A DNA stretch of 64,000 nt from Pseudomonas sp. UYIF39 (lineage in GTDB: Bacteria; Pseudomonadota; Gammaproteobacteria; Pseudomonadales; Pseudomonadaceae). The DNA lies in the NCBI RefSeq assembly GCF_029963765.1, contig NZ_JALBYU010000014.1, positions 62,001 to 126,000 of the forward strand, given 5' to 3'. The notes under the pieces are model-generated. The model had not been told where the DNA came from. It did not search any database and saw only the letters and a program-made list of their open reading frames with translations. The first letter of the stretch is position 1. Every line of letters begins with the position of its first letter. The translations under genes were made by a program, and so were the position numbers. Shown here piece by piece: positions 17,286-25,729 of this stretch.

Positions 17286-19091
17286 ATGCCTGACTACAAG
17301 GCCCCCTTGCGTGATATTCGCTTCGTTCGTGACGAACTGCTCGGCTACGAAGCGCACTATCAGAGCCTTCCGGCTTGTGCAGACGCAACTCCAGACATGG
17401 TTGACGCCATTCTCGAAGAAGGCGCCAAGTTTTGTGAGCAGGTGCTGGCTCCGCTGAACCGCGTGGGTGACACCGAAGGCTGCACCTGGAGCGAGTCCGG
17501 CGTTAAAACCCCGACGGGCTTCAAAGAAGCCTACAAACAATTCGTCGAAGGCGGCTGGCCAAGCCTGGCTCACGACGTAGAGCACGGCGGCCAAGGCCTG
17601 CCGGAATCTCTGGGTCTGGCTGTCAGCGAAATGGTTGGCGAAGCCAACTGGTCGTGGGGCATGTACCCAGGCCTGTCCCATGGCGCGATGAACACCATTT
17701 CCGAGCACGGCACGCCTGAGCAGCAAGAGGCTTACCTGACCAAGCTGGTTTCCGGCGAATGGACCGGCACCATGTGCCTGACCGAACCGCACTGCGGCAC
17801 CGACCTGGGCATGCTGCGCACCAAGGCTGAACCTCAGGCCGACGGTTCCTACAAAGTCTCCGGGACCAAGATCTTCATCTCGGCCGGTGAACACGACATG
17901 GCCGACAACATCGTCCACATCGTGCTGGCACGTCTGCCGGATGCACCGGCTGGCACCAAAGGCATTTCGCTGTTCATCGTTCCCAAGTTCATGCCGAACG
18001 AAGACGGTTCGGTCGGCGCACGCAATGCTGTGACCTGTGGTTCCCTGGAACACAAGATGGGCATCCACGGCAACGCCACTTGCGTGATGAACTTCGACGC
18101 GGCCACCGGCTTCCTGATCGGCCCGGCGAACAAAGGCCTGAACTGCATGTTCACCTTTATGAACACCGCCCGTCTGGGTACTGCGCTGCAAGGTCTGGCT
18201 CACGCCGAAATCGGCTTCCAGGGCGGCCTGAAATACGCTCGCGATCGCCTGCAAATGCGCTCCCTGACTGGCCCGAAAGCGCCGGAAAAAGCCGCTGACC
18301 CGATCATCGTTCACCCTGACGTACGTCGCATGCTGTTGACCATGAAGGCCTTCGCCGAAGGCAACCGTGCGATGGTTTACTTCACTGCCAAGCAAGTCGA
18401 TATCGTCAAATACGGCGTGGACGAAGAAGAGAAAAAGAAAGCCGACGCATTGCTGGCCTTCATGACTCCAATTGCCAAAGCCTTCATGACTGAAGTCGGC
18501 TTCGAATCCGCCAACCACGGCGTGCAAATCTACGGCGGCCACGGCTTCATCGCCGAGTGGGGCATGGAGCAGAACGTTCGCGATAGCCGTATTTCGATGC
18601 TGTACGAAGGCACCACCGGTATCCAGGCACTCGATCTGCTGGGCCGTAAAGTGCTGATGACCCAAGGCGAAGCCCTGAAAAGCTTCACCAAGATCGTCCA
18701 CAAGTTCTGCCAGACCAACGAAGGCAACGAAGCGGTCAAAGAGTTCGTCGAGCCATTGGCTGCGCTGAACAAAGAGTGGGGCGAGCTGACCATGAAGGTC
18801 GGTATGGCGGCCATGAAAGATCGCGAAGAAGTCGGCGCGGCGTCGGTGGATTACCTGATGTACTCCGGTTACGCCTGCCTGGCTTACTTCTGGGCTGACA
18901 TGGCGCGTCTGGCTGCCGAAAAACTGGCTGCCGGTACCACCGAAACGGCGTTCTACACTGCCAAGCTGCAGACTGCTCGCTTCTACTTCCAGCGCATCCT
19001 GCCGCGTACCCGCACTCACGTTGTGACCATGCTGTCGGGCGCCAACAACCTGATGGACATGAAAGAAGAAGACTTCGATCTGGGCTACTAA
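17286..19091 (+). CDS. Acyl-CoA dehydrogenase, paralogue 1
   Basis: FAD enzyme that introduces the alpha-beta double bond in acyl-CoA beta-oxidation. 601 residues, the long form with a C-terminal extension beyond the usual 380-400-residue core. Seen: LTEPHCGTDLGMLRTKA (FAD/substrate loop), GTKIFISAGEHDM, and the putative catalytic base E441 in YEGTTGIQALDLLGRK. It begins MPDYKAPLRDIRF, shared with the two paralogues downstream. I recall that the orthologous Pseudomonas aeruginosa locus after bioD also carries these genes, two being characterised FadE enzymes for long and medium chains; chain length here is not decidable by eye. Confidence 0.92.
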   Translation: MPDYKAPLRDIRFVRDELLGYEAHYQSLPACADATPDMVDAILEEGAKFCEQVLAPLNRVGDTEGCTWSESGVKTPTGFKEAYKQFVEGGWPSLAHDVEHGGQGLPESLGLAVSEMVGEANWSWGMYPGLSHGAMNTISEHGTPEQQEAYLTKLVSGEWTGTMCLTEPHCGTDLGMLRTKAEPQADGSYKVSGTKIFISAGEHDMADNIVHIVLARLPDAPAGTKGISLFIVPKFMPNEDGSVGARNAVTCGSLEHKMGIHGNATCVMNFDAATGFLIGPANKGLNCMFTFMNTARLGTALQGLAHAEIGFQGGLKYARDRLQMRSLTGPKAPEKAADPIIVHPDVRRMLLTMKAFAEGNRAMVYFTAKQVDIVKYGVDEEEKKKADALLAFMTPIAKAFMTEVGFESANHGVQIYGGHGFIAEWGMEQNVRDSRISMLYEGTTGIQALDLLGRKVLMTQGEALKSFTKIVHKFCQTNEGNEAVKEFVEPLAALNKEWGELTMKVGMAAMKDREEVGAASVDYLMYSGYACLAYFWADMARLAAEKLAAGTTETAFYTAKLQTARFYFQRILPRTRTHVVTMLSGANNLMDMKEEDFDLGY

Positions 19092-19111
19092 GCCTTAACG
19101 TCGCTCTAAAA

Positions 19112-19147
19112 AAACCGCCGCTCCTTTTGGGAGTGGCGGTTTTTTTT
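19112..19147 (+). terminator. Intrinsic terminator after acyl-CoA dehydrogenase 1
   Basis: Stem AACCGCCGCTCC / GGAGTGGCGGTT and an eight-base T-run. The A-run on the other side means it could also work for the convergent minus-strand gene. Confidence 0.92.
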
Positions 19148-19174
19148 GCTCCATCCTGACGTGTCAGACCGGAC

Positions 19175-20926
19175 TTACCATGGGGTTGGGTCAAGAGGGC
19201 CGACGCCAGTCGGGGTGCTTGCACCTTCTCCGTTACGCAGGAACGGCAGGTGCCAGAAGTCGTTCGGGGTGACGGAATCGCCTGGCTTAACGCCTTCCGG
19301 AAAAATGAACTCAAACACTGGCGCCACGTACTGTCCCGCTATCAGACCATTGGCCACCGTCAGCCGGCTGGCATTTTGAATGCAGCTGTCCACGGCGGTC
19401 TGAGAGGCAGTCAGCTGTGGAACGCACAGTGACCGTGCCACAACGCGCAAGGTACGGGTCGGCTGGCTGAGTAGCCCAGTCGGTGCCTTTGTTGCACGAA
19501 CCCTGGCACGTTGTGGCTGAGGTCCTGTGTTCTGGGTCGTGATCCCCCCCGAGACACCCAAGCAACTCGCGGCAAGCGTCTGGGCAGGATTGCATTCACC
19601 CGTCATCTCATAAGGTGTAATCCAGCGATTGGTTTGTATGCCCGTCGAAGGATTGACATCTATCAGATAAATGTCGACTGGGGTTTTGATGTCCGTTGTC
19701 GATGCTTCCAGGAAAATCCGATCTTGCGTCTCCTGCGCTACACCGTTGATGGCCGTTGCCGCGGGGTCAGCGGTACCGATTCCGAACTCCCCGATAGCCA
19801 GGTAGCTGGGTTGCGACCCCGGTTGGGTGTAGATCCCGATGTTTGCCTCAATCGTGTGTGCAGAGATGTAGTCCGGGACCCCGGCTGTCGTCGATTTGAA
19901 CAGTGTCCCCGCGTAACTGATGAAGTCGCCGACTTCGAACGGTGCCTGTTGCGTCGGGTCGGGGTCCGTCGCCGTGCGAGCAGCGTCGCTGAATCTCTTC
20001 ATGACGAACTGGCTGCAATAAACCTGGCCTGCAACCGGTGGGGAAAGCTCTCCACTCGCGGGAGGTGTTACGCCAGCCTGGCTGAAGTTCCGACAGTTGT
20101 TGGTGGTCGTGGGGGTAACCACTTTTGGCCGATTTTTCTGTGGGCAGAGTGCGTCGTCCCCGGAAATCGTGCGAGGTACGCACATCGGGTAGCCGGTGGC
20201 GGCGTGGATCGTCGGGTTGGCATCATCGACGGAGAAGCGAGGGTCAGGGCTCTGGGGGCGGCCAAAGCGTCCACTTGGATCGTTGATCTGGATGATTGTC
20301 GGTTGCAGCGGGTTTCCACTGTCAACTTCGACGTTGCCGTTGGTGTAGTCGATCCGTGTGATGTAGCCGCTGCCAGCGTTGGCTGATTGCTGGGAGACAA
20401 AGATGAGCCCGGCAATTTGCTTATTGGAGACGGTATTGCCCACCACATGGATCTCGAACGAGGGGTATGAAGACGGTCCTTTATTGAGCGCCAGCGATCC
20501 GCCCCGGACAAAGTCGGCCCAGGTCAGTGTATTGGCCGGCATCTGGAGCACTGTATTGCAAGGGACTGTAATCGTAACGCCGTTTAGTTGGACAGTACCC
20601 CCATAGCGACCGGGATCGGTGGTATTAGGGCAATTCACATTGCTGGGGTCCAGGGTCATGTTCTGGATAAAGCCCGTGACGTTGAAGCCATGAATCGCAT
20701 CCGGGTTTGCGAATGTCGGATTGGGCAGGGTTGGGGTGGAGAACGGCGAGGGTGCGCCCTTGACGGGTTTGGCAGTCCCGCCTTGGGCAAACGCAAAACT
20801 TCCCCCGCCCACGGCCAGTGCGACGGCAATGGCACCGGCGAGCAGTGGATGGCGACCGAAGATTCCGTTGAATCGTCTATTGAGGGACGGTATGGGGAGC
20901 GTCGTTGTGTATACGGAAAAGCTCAT
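19175..20926 (-). CDS. Secreted protein of unknown function, partner candidate of the di-heme peroxidase
   Basis: 583 residues from the ATG at 20926 (MSFSVYTTTLPIP), preceded by GGAGA. A long signal peptide has its hydrophobic part at about 28-47 and ends SFAFA-QGG, so the mature protein begins near residue 49. The mature part has many cysteines (C99, C123, C249, C261, C278, C304 and more), as in a disulfide-bonded extracytoplasmic protein. Recurrent beta-rich segments of the type FNVTGFIQNMTLD...GGTVQLNGVTITVP, followed by TWADF, suggest repeated small beta barrels. I recall loosely similar secreted proteins in bacteria and fungi but cannot verify this. No catalytic motif recognised. It is divergent from the MauG-like gene across 1.1 kb. 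Confidence 0.8.
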   Translation of the reverse strand: MSFSVYTTTLPIPSLNRRFNGIFGRHPLLAGAIAVALAVGGGSFAFAQGGTAKPVKGAPSPFSTPTLPNPTFANPDAIHGFNVTGFIQNMTLDPSNVNCPNTTDPGRYGGTVQLNGVTITVPCNTVLQMPANTLTWADFVRGGSLALNKGPSSYPSFEIHVVGNTVSNKQIAGLIFVSQQSANAGSGYITRIDYTNGNVEVDSGNPLQPTIIQINDPSGRFGRPQSPDPRFSVDDANPTIHAATGYPMCVPRTISGDDALCPQKNRPKVVTPTTTNNCRNFSQAGVTPPASGELSPPVAGQVYCSQFVMKRFSDAARTATDPDPTQQAPFEVGDFISYAGTLFKSTTAGVPDYISAHTIEANIGIYTQPGSQPSYLAIGEFGIGTADPAATAINGVAQETQDRIFLEASTTDIKTPVDIYLIDVNPSTGIQTNRWITPYEMTGECNPAQTLAASCLGVSGGITTQNTGPQPQRARVRATKAPTGLLSQPTRTLRVVARSLCVPQLTASQTAVDSCIQNASRLTVANGLIAGQYVAPVFEFIFPEGVKPGDSVTPNDFWHLPFLRNGEGASTPTGVGPLDPTPW

Positions 20927-22052
20927 GGTTTTCTCCAAAATCTTGCAGGACCAATTGCCGGCCAATCGACTCGCAGACTTGCTGATGCGCTGGATCCGGC
21001 GCAAGAAAGACGGAAAGGCGTGTGCGTCGAGTTGGCTCGATCCAGAGGGGCAGGTGGCTGTGACATTAGGTACGGTCGGTACGCAATCAACACTCACCCT
21101 TCGGATGCTTCCAATCAGCGATGTGTTGGCCGGTTACGGACACAATCGCTAGAGACTTTTCCTTGAGCCTGAGGCGTACATAGCAGTTGTCGTGCCTGAT
21201 CGGCACAAACAATCGTTAACGCATTAAAAATGCGGGCTGCGCTGTCTTGGGTGGCATTGCACGAATAGCTGCCGAATTGATATTCACCAATATAGGGGGG
21301 TATATATGCCCATATTAGGGAGTGCTGCGGGCCAATGGCTAAGTTGCTGAATGAGAAAGGTTGTCTATATGTACTCTGGCTGGAAAGGGTTTGCAAGCAG
21401 GTGTATGGATGAAGTTGTCGTCACGTTTTCTGTGGTATTAAATAAAAGGAATAGCTCACGCGGTGCAACTTGCGCACGCATGGGGCATTTGTATTTTGTT
21501 AATTGTTCCTCCGCTAATAATTCGACTTTATAAGTAGAGTCGTAAATACCCGTTGCCCCTACGTTGTATGAATTAGCAATTACTCTGCCAGCTTATTAAA
21601 GACGCGCAGATGAGCGTTAAGCCTTTGAAATAACGTGGGGTTCGATGTGTTATTGATGCGCTGGGCATGTGCTGTTGGGGAATGACACCCAATAATGGGG
21701 GGGGGAGTACGCCAGAATTGAGGGGGGTGTGCGATTGCTGTTTATAAATTACGCAGTGTCTTCGTTTAACAGTCTTTACCTCTCTCGATCGAGTTAAAAA
21801 ATTATTTTTTTACTGTTGAAATTTTCTGTTACAACTACAGTTGTATTAAACGCGCTCCACGGCGCGTCAAAATCACGTTTCAATAACACCTGAGCCAAGA
21901 GATTACTTTGCCAGTTCGGCTTCGCCTCGCCTCAGTAAATTTAGAGTTGGTGCGATTACTCGTGCGAGCAGCAAGATTCACGGCCATAAGTTTATCTCGC
22001 AACAGGACAATCCCGGAGCCTGGCTACTCCGTACTGAATCGAGAATGTCATC
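20927..22052. promoter_or_regulatory. 1.1-kb AT-rich divergent intergenic region
   Basis: No convincing gene was found here on either strand. The composition is visibly AT-richer than the flanks. It holds a run of nine G (21697-21705), a further G-run near 21295, long A/T tracts near 21795-21812, and a palindrome TACAACTACAGTTGTA (21830-21845) about 200 bases before the di-heme gene, which looks like an operator. The region must hold the promoters of both divergent genes. Confidence 0.6.
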
Positions 22053-24194
22053 ATGGTGAAGCCCTTGAGCATCTTTCGTACTATCCGCTTGGCCTGCGTG
22101 ATCACGGTCAGCCTGACCGCCGTCAGTCTGGCTTGCCAAACGGCACTCGCCGCTTCAGCGCCAGAAGCTGTCACACCCGTCCCTGATGTCCCCACTTTGC
22201 AATCGCTGCACGGCATGACGCCGCCCGACCCCTCGGGCACCGAAGGCGGGCGAAAAGTCGATTTGATGACCGACTATGTGCTCAATCGCTCGGCGGCGAT
22301 TCTGTTGGGCAAGGCGCTTTTCTGGGACATGGAGATCGGTAGCGACGGCTCGACGGCATGTGCGTCCTGCCACTTTCACGCCGGGGTCGATCACCGGATC
22401 ACCAACCAGATCAACCCGGGCCAGGCCAGCACCCATGCAAACGTTGCGTCGATCTTCAACAAGCCGTTTGTAGCCTCCGATATTCCAGGCGACGTCTCTT
22501 CCTACGCGACCCTGTCCGGCGGCAAGGGTGGCCCGAACTACACGCTCAAGAAAACCGACTTCCCGACCCACGTGCTGGCCGATCCGCTGGATCGCAATTC
22601 GCCGATTCTCTACTCGACCGACGATGTGATTGGCTCGCAAGGGGTGTTTGACGCCAACTTCGTCAAACCCAGGCAAGCGCGTTTCGACAAGTGCACGCAG
22701 CAACCGGACGGTATCTTCCAGGTGGGTGGCATCAACGTGCGGCGCAGTACGGGACGCAATGCTCCGACGGTGATCAATGCCGCGTTCAACGTTCGCAACT
22801 TCTGGGACGGTCGGGCCAATAACGTGTTCAACGGCTTCTCGCCGTTCGGTAATCGCGACCCTGACGCCGGGATTTTCGTCACCAGCGATCGCAGCGGGGT
22901 GGCGACCAAGGTGCGGCTGGCACTCAACGATGCTTCTGCCGCTTCGCAGGCCGTGGGACCACCCGGCAGTCCGGTTGAAATGTCCTGCGGCGGTCGCACC
23001 TTCGCGGACATTGGACGGCGCATGCTCGATACGTTGATGCTTAAACAGCAGAGAATTTCATCCACCGATTCGGTGCTCGGCCCAGTTTCCGGTGCCCGCC
23101 GGCCTACCTACAGAGAATTGATCAAGGCCGCTTTCCATCCTCGACTTTGGAACGCCACAAAGCAGGTTTCACTCGGCGACGTACCTTATACCCAGATGGA
23201 AGCTAACTTCCCGTTGTTCTTCGGGCTGGCGATTCAGATGTACGAAGCCACCCTGGTCTCGGATCAGGCACCGCTGGATGCCTACCTGCAAGGCAATCAA
23301 CAGGCAATGAATGCCCAGCAAGTCCAGGGGATGAATCTGTTCCTCGGCAAAGGCAAGTGCATCAGTTGTCACGGTGGCGCCGAATTGACCAACGCCGCCA
23401 GCCGATTGCTGTTCCATCCCCGTGAGCGGATCGAACGTATGGTGATGGCTGACAACCTGATCGCGCTGTACGACAACGGCTTCTACAACACCGGTGTGCG
23501 CCCGACGTCGGAGGACCTGGCACTCGGCGGATCGGACGCGTGGGGCAACCCGCTGTCGTTCACTCGTGAGTACAACACCCAACTGCAGGGCCGCACTGTG
23601 CCGGATCCACTGGACGTTGATGTGTGCACCTTTGAAGCGCTGCTGAGCACGGGATTACCCTGCGACTCGACGCTCAAGCCCAATGTGGGCTTCCACGATG
23701 CGGTTGATGGTGCATTCAAAACCCCGACGCTGCGCAACATCGCGTTGACCGGGCCTTATTTCCACAATGGCAGCCGCGCGACGCTCAAACAGGTCATGGA
23801 GTTCTACAACCGAGGCGGCGACCGACGTGGCTCGGAGGCGAACAACACCAGCGGATTCGATCATCCGAGTGTGAATCAGCACAACACATCGAACCTCGAT
23901 CCAGACATGACGGCGCTGAACCTGACTCCCGATGAAGTGGATGCTCTGGTCAAATTCATGGAGGTCGGGCTGACTGATCCGCGAGTCGCGTGGGAGCAGG
24001 CTCCGTTCGATCATCCATCGCTGGTCATTCCACAAGGCGAGGTGGGAGATGAAAACTCTGTGACACTTCACCCCGTCAGTCCAAAAATAACCACCCGGCA
24101 AGCACAAGATGCGCTCATAACGCTCAAACCCGTAGGTGCAGAAGGTCGTAAAGTCGAAGAGGGGCCGTTACAGCCTTACTACAACGACCTCTGA
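22053..24194 (+). CDS. MauG/cytochrome c peroxidase-family di-heme protein, periplasmic
   Basis: 713 residues. Signal peptide about 1-33 (ACVITVSLTAVSLACQTALA). Two c-type heme sites: C103-A-S-C106-H107 and C436-I-S-C439-H440. MauG/CcpA family signatures are RNAPTVINAAFNVRNFWDGRA near 235-255 and TPTLRNIALTGPYFHNGSRA near the C-terminus. The family either reduces hydrogen peroxide or oxidises a protein or polymer substrate (MauG, RoxA). The protein is about twice the length of classical bacterial peroxidases (near 320-350), closer to the long forms, which argues for a special substrate. The divergent secreted protein is an obvious candidate partner by position only. GAGAA lies seven bases before the ATG. 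Confidence 0.88.
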   Translation: MVKPLSIFRTIRLACVITVSLTAVSLACQTALAASAPEAVTPVPDVPTLQSLHGMTPPDPSGTEGGRKVDLMTDYVLNRSAAILLGKALFWDMEIGSDGSTACASCHFHAGVDHRITNQINPGQASTHANVASIFNKPFVASDIPGDVSSYATLSGGKGGPNYTLKKTDFPTHVLADPLDRNSPILYSTDDVIGSQGVFDANFVKPRQARFDKCTQQPDGIFQVGGINVRRSTGRNAPTVINAAFNVRNFWDGRANNVFNGFSPFGNRDPDAGIFVTSDRSGVATKVRLALNDASAASQAVGPPGSPVEMSCGGRTFADIGRRMLDTLMLKQQRISSTDSVLGPVSGARRPTYRELIKAAFHPRLWNATKQVSLGDVPYTQMEANFPLFFGLAIQMYEATLVSDQAPLDAYLQGNQQAMNAQQVQGMNLFLGKGKCISCHGGAELTNAASRLLFHPRERIERMVMADNLIALYDNGFYNTGVRPTSEDLALGGSDAWGNPLSFTREYNTQLQGRTVPDPLDVDVCTFEALLSTGLPCDSTLKPNVGFHDAVDGAFKTPTLRNIALTGPYFHNGSRATLKQVMEFYNRGGDRRGSEANNTSGFDHPSVNQHNTSNLDPDMTALNLTPDEVDALVKFMEVGLTDPRVAWEQAPFDHPSLVIPQGEVGDENSVTLHPVSPKITTRQAQDALITLKPVGAEGRKVEEGPLQPYYNDL

Positions 24195-24349
24195 TGGAAC
24201 GGCTCTACCCGCGTTACTGGCCGCTTTAATTGTGGTCAGTAACGTACCTATAAAAAACTCGGCAAACCACTCAGCAAGTCAGGGCTTCTGCCGTTACAGT
24301 AGCAAGGCACAATGCCATCAATTGTTCTGACGGGTCGGAGTTCTACCCC

Positions 24350-25639
24350 TTGCCGCGTTCTTCCGCTGTGCGTTTCAGTCATTTCCTACCGTCATTACTG
24401 CTATTGCTCGCTGGGCTTGCGGCTGCCTACATCAAGGATCTGAACGTCTTTTTCACCTCGCTGTTCAACGTACTGCCAACCCTGGTGTTGTTGCTCGGCG
24501 GTGCTTACTGCGCGGTTTACCGACGTCAGCGTGAGCTGTTTCTGATGGTCACGGTGTACATCGCCTACTTCCTGCTCGACACCCAGACTGACTATTACCG
24601 CGACAACGGCAAGGTTCGTGAAGACGCAGCCGTGGTGTTCCATTTGTGTTGTCTGCTGTTGCCGCTGCTGTTCGGCATCTTCGCCGCGTGGCAGGAACGC
24701 ACTCATTTGTTTCAAGACATGGTGGCGCGGTTCGCTGTGTTGCTGGCGTTCGGTAGCGTCGCGCTCGGTCTCGAACAAAGTTACCCACAAGCGCTGTTGA
24801 TGTGGCTCTCGGAAATTCGCTGGCCAGCGTTGCATGGCGCGTGGATGAGCCTGATCCAGCTGTCGTATCCGGTGTTCATCGCTTCGTTCTTGCTGCTGAG
24901 CTGGCAATACTGGCGTAACCCCAGACCCTTGCACGCCGCCCAACTGGTGGGTTTGCTCGGGTTGTTCTGGGCACTGCCGAAAACATTCATCCTGCCGTTC
25001 ACCCTGAACATCATGTGCAGTCAGGTGATGTTGATGATTGCCGCAGCGGTCGCCCATGAAGCCTATCAAATGGCCTTCCGCGACGAACTTACCGGACTGC
25101 CGGGCCGCCGCGCCTTGAACGAGCGGATGCAGCGATTGGGGCGCAATTATGTGCTGGCGATGAGCGACGTCGATCACTTCAAGAAATTCAATGACACCCA
25201 CGGTCACGATGTCGGCGACCAGGTGCTGCGACTGGTCGCCAGCAAGCTGTCGAAAATCGGTGGTGGCGGTAGGGCGTATCGCTACGGCGGCGAGGAATTC
25301 GCCCTGGTATTCGCAGGCAAGACCCTCGAAGAGTGTATGCCGCACCTGGAAGTCATCCGCGAGTCCATCGCCACCTACAACATTCAGCTGCGCAATCAGG
25401 ACAGCCGTCCTCAGGATGACCAGCAAGGTCGTCAACGTCGCGCAGGCTCGGGCGCCTCCAGTGTGTCGGTCACCGTCAGCATCGGCGTGGCCGAACGACT
25501 GGAGCAACGCACCCCCGAAAAAGTGCTCAAGTCCGCGGACGAGGCGCTCTACAGTGCCAAGGGGGCGGGGCGCAACTGTGTGGTGGCGTTCGGTCAGACC
25601 CGTCGTGGCGCGGTGCGCATGGACGCCGCTACTGAATGA
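24350..25639 (+). CDS. Membrane-anchored diguanylate cyclase (GGDEF)
   Basis: About 429 residues from a TTG start at 24350, chosen because GGAG lies nine bases upstream; a GTG six codons later is an alternative. The N-terminal half (about 10-235) is strongly hydrophobic with roughly seven membrane helices and no recognised sensor domain name. The C-terminal GGDEF domain has FRDELTGLPGRRAL, a metal-site region MSDVDHFKKFNDTHGHDVGD, and the active site GGEEF at 313-317, which is competent. The RxxD inhibitory site five residues before GGEEF is absent, so product inhibition at that site is not expected. It makes c-di-GMP from GTP. It lies 155 bases after the di-heme gene, so co-transcription is possible but not shown. 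Confidence 0.9.
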   Translation: MPRSSAVRFSHFLPSLLLLLAGLAAAYIKDLNVFFTSLFNVLPTLVLLLGGAYCAVYRRQRELFLMVTVYIAYFLLDTQTDYYRDNGKVREDAAVVFHLCCLLLPLLFGIFAAWQERTHLFQDMVARFAVLLAFGSVALGLEQSYPQALLMWLSEIRWPALHGAWMSLIQLSYPVFIASFLLLSWQYWRNPRPLHAAQLVGLLGLFWALPKTFILPFTLNIMCSQVMLMIAAAVAHEAYQMAFRDELTGLPGRRALNERMQRLGRNYVLAMSDVDHFKKFNDTHGHDVGDQVLRLVASKLSKIGGGGRAYRYGGEEFALVFAGKTLEECMPHLEVIRESIATYNIQLRNQDSRPQDDQQGRQRRAGSGASSVSVTVSIGVAERLEQRTPEKVLKSADEALYSAKGAGRNCVVAFGQTRRGAVRMDAATE

Positions 25640-25729
25640 GTGATGATGGCGCATTCAGCGTCTGGACTGTGATTGTGAGGCCGGGCGCGCGGCAGTAGGT
25701 TTGGGGAATCTGCTGCCAGAGAAATGACC

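Noticed and set aside
17262..19019. Long antisense open frame of about 585 codons opposite acyl-CoA dehydrogenase 1
   Set aside because: High third-position GC removes stops from the opposite strand; the product matches no family I know and the sense gene is certain. The same holds for antisense frames over davBA (40076-41848), rpoD and spoVR.
21115..21396. Possible 93-codon minus-strand gene in the AT-rich spacer
   Set aside because: No recognisable family, no ribosome site, and composition looks non-coding.
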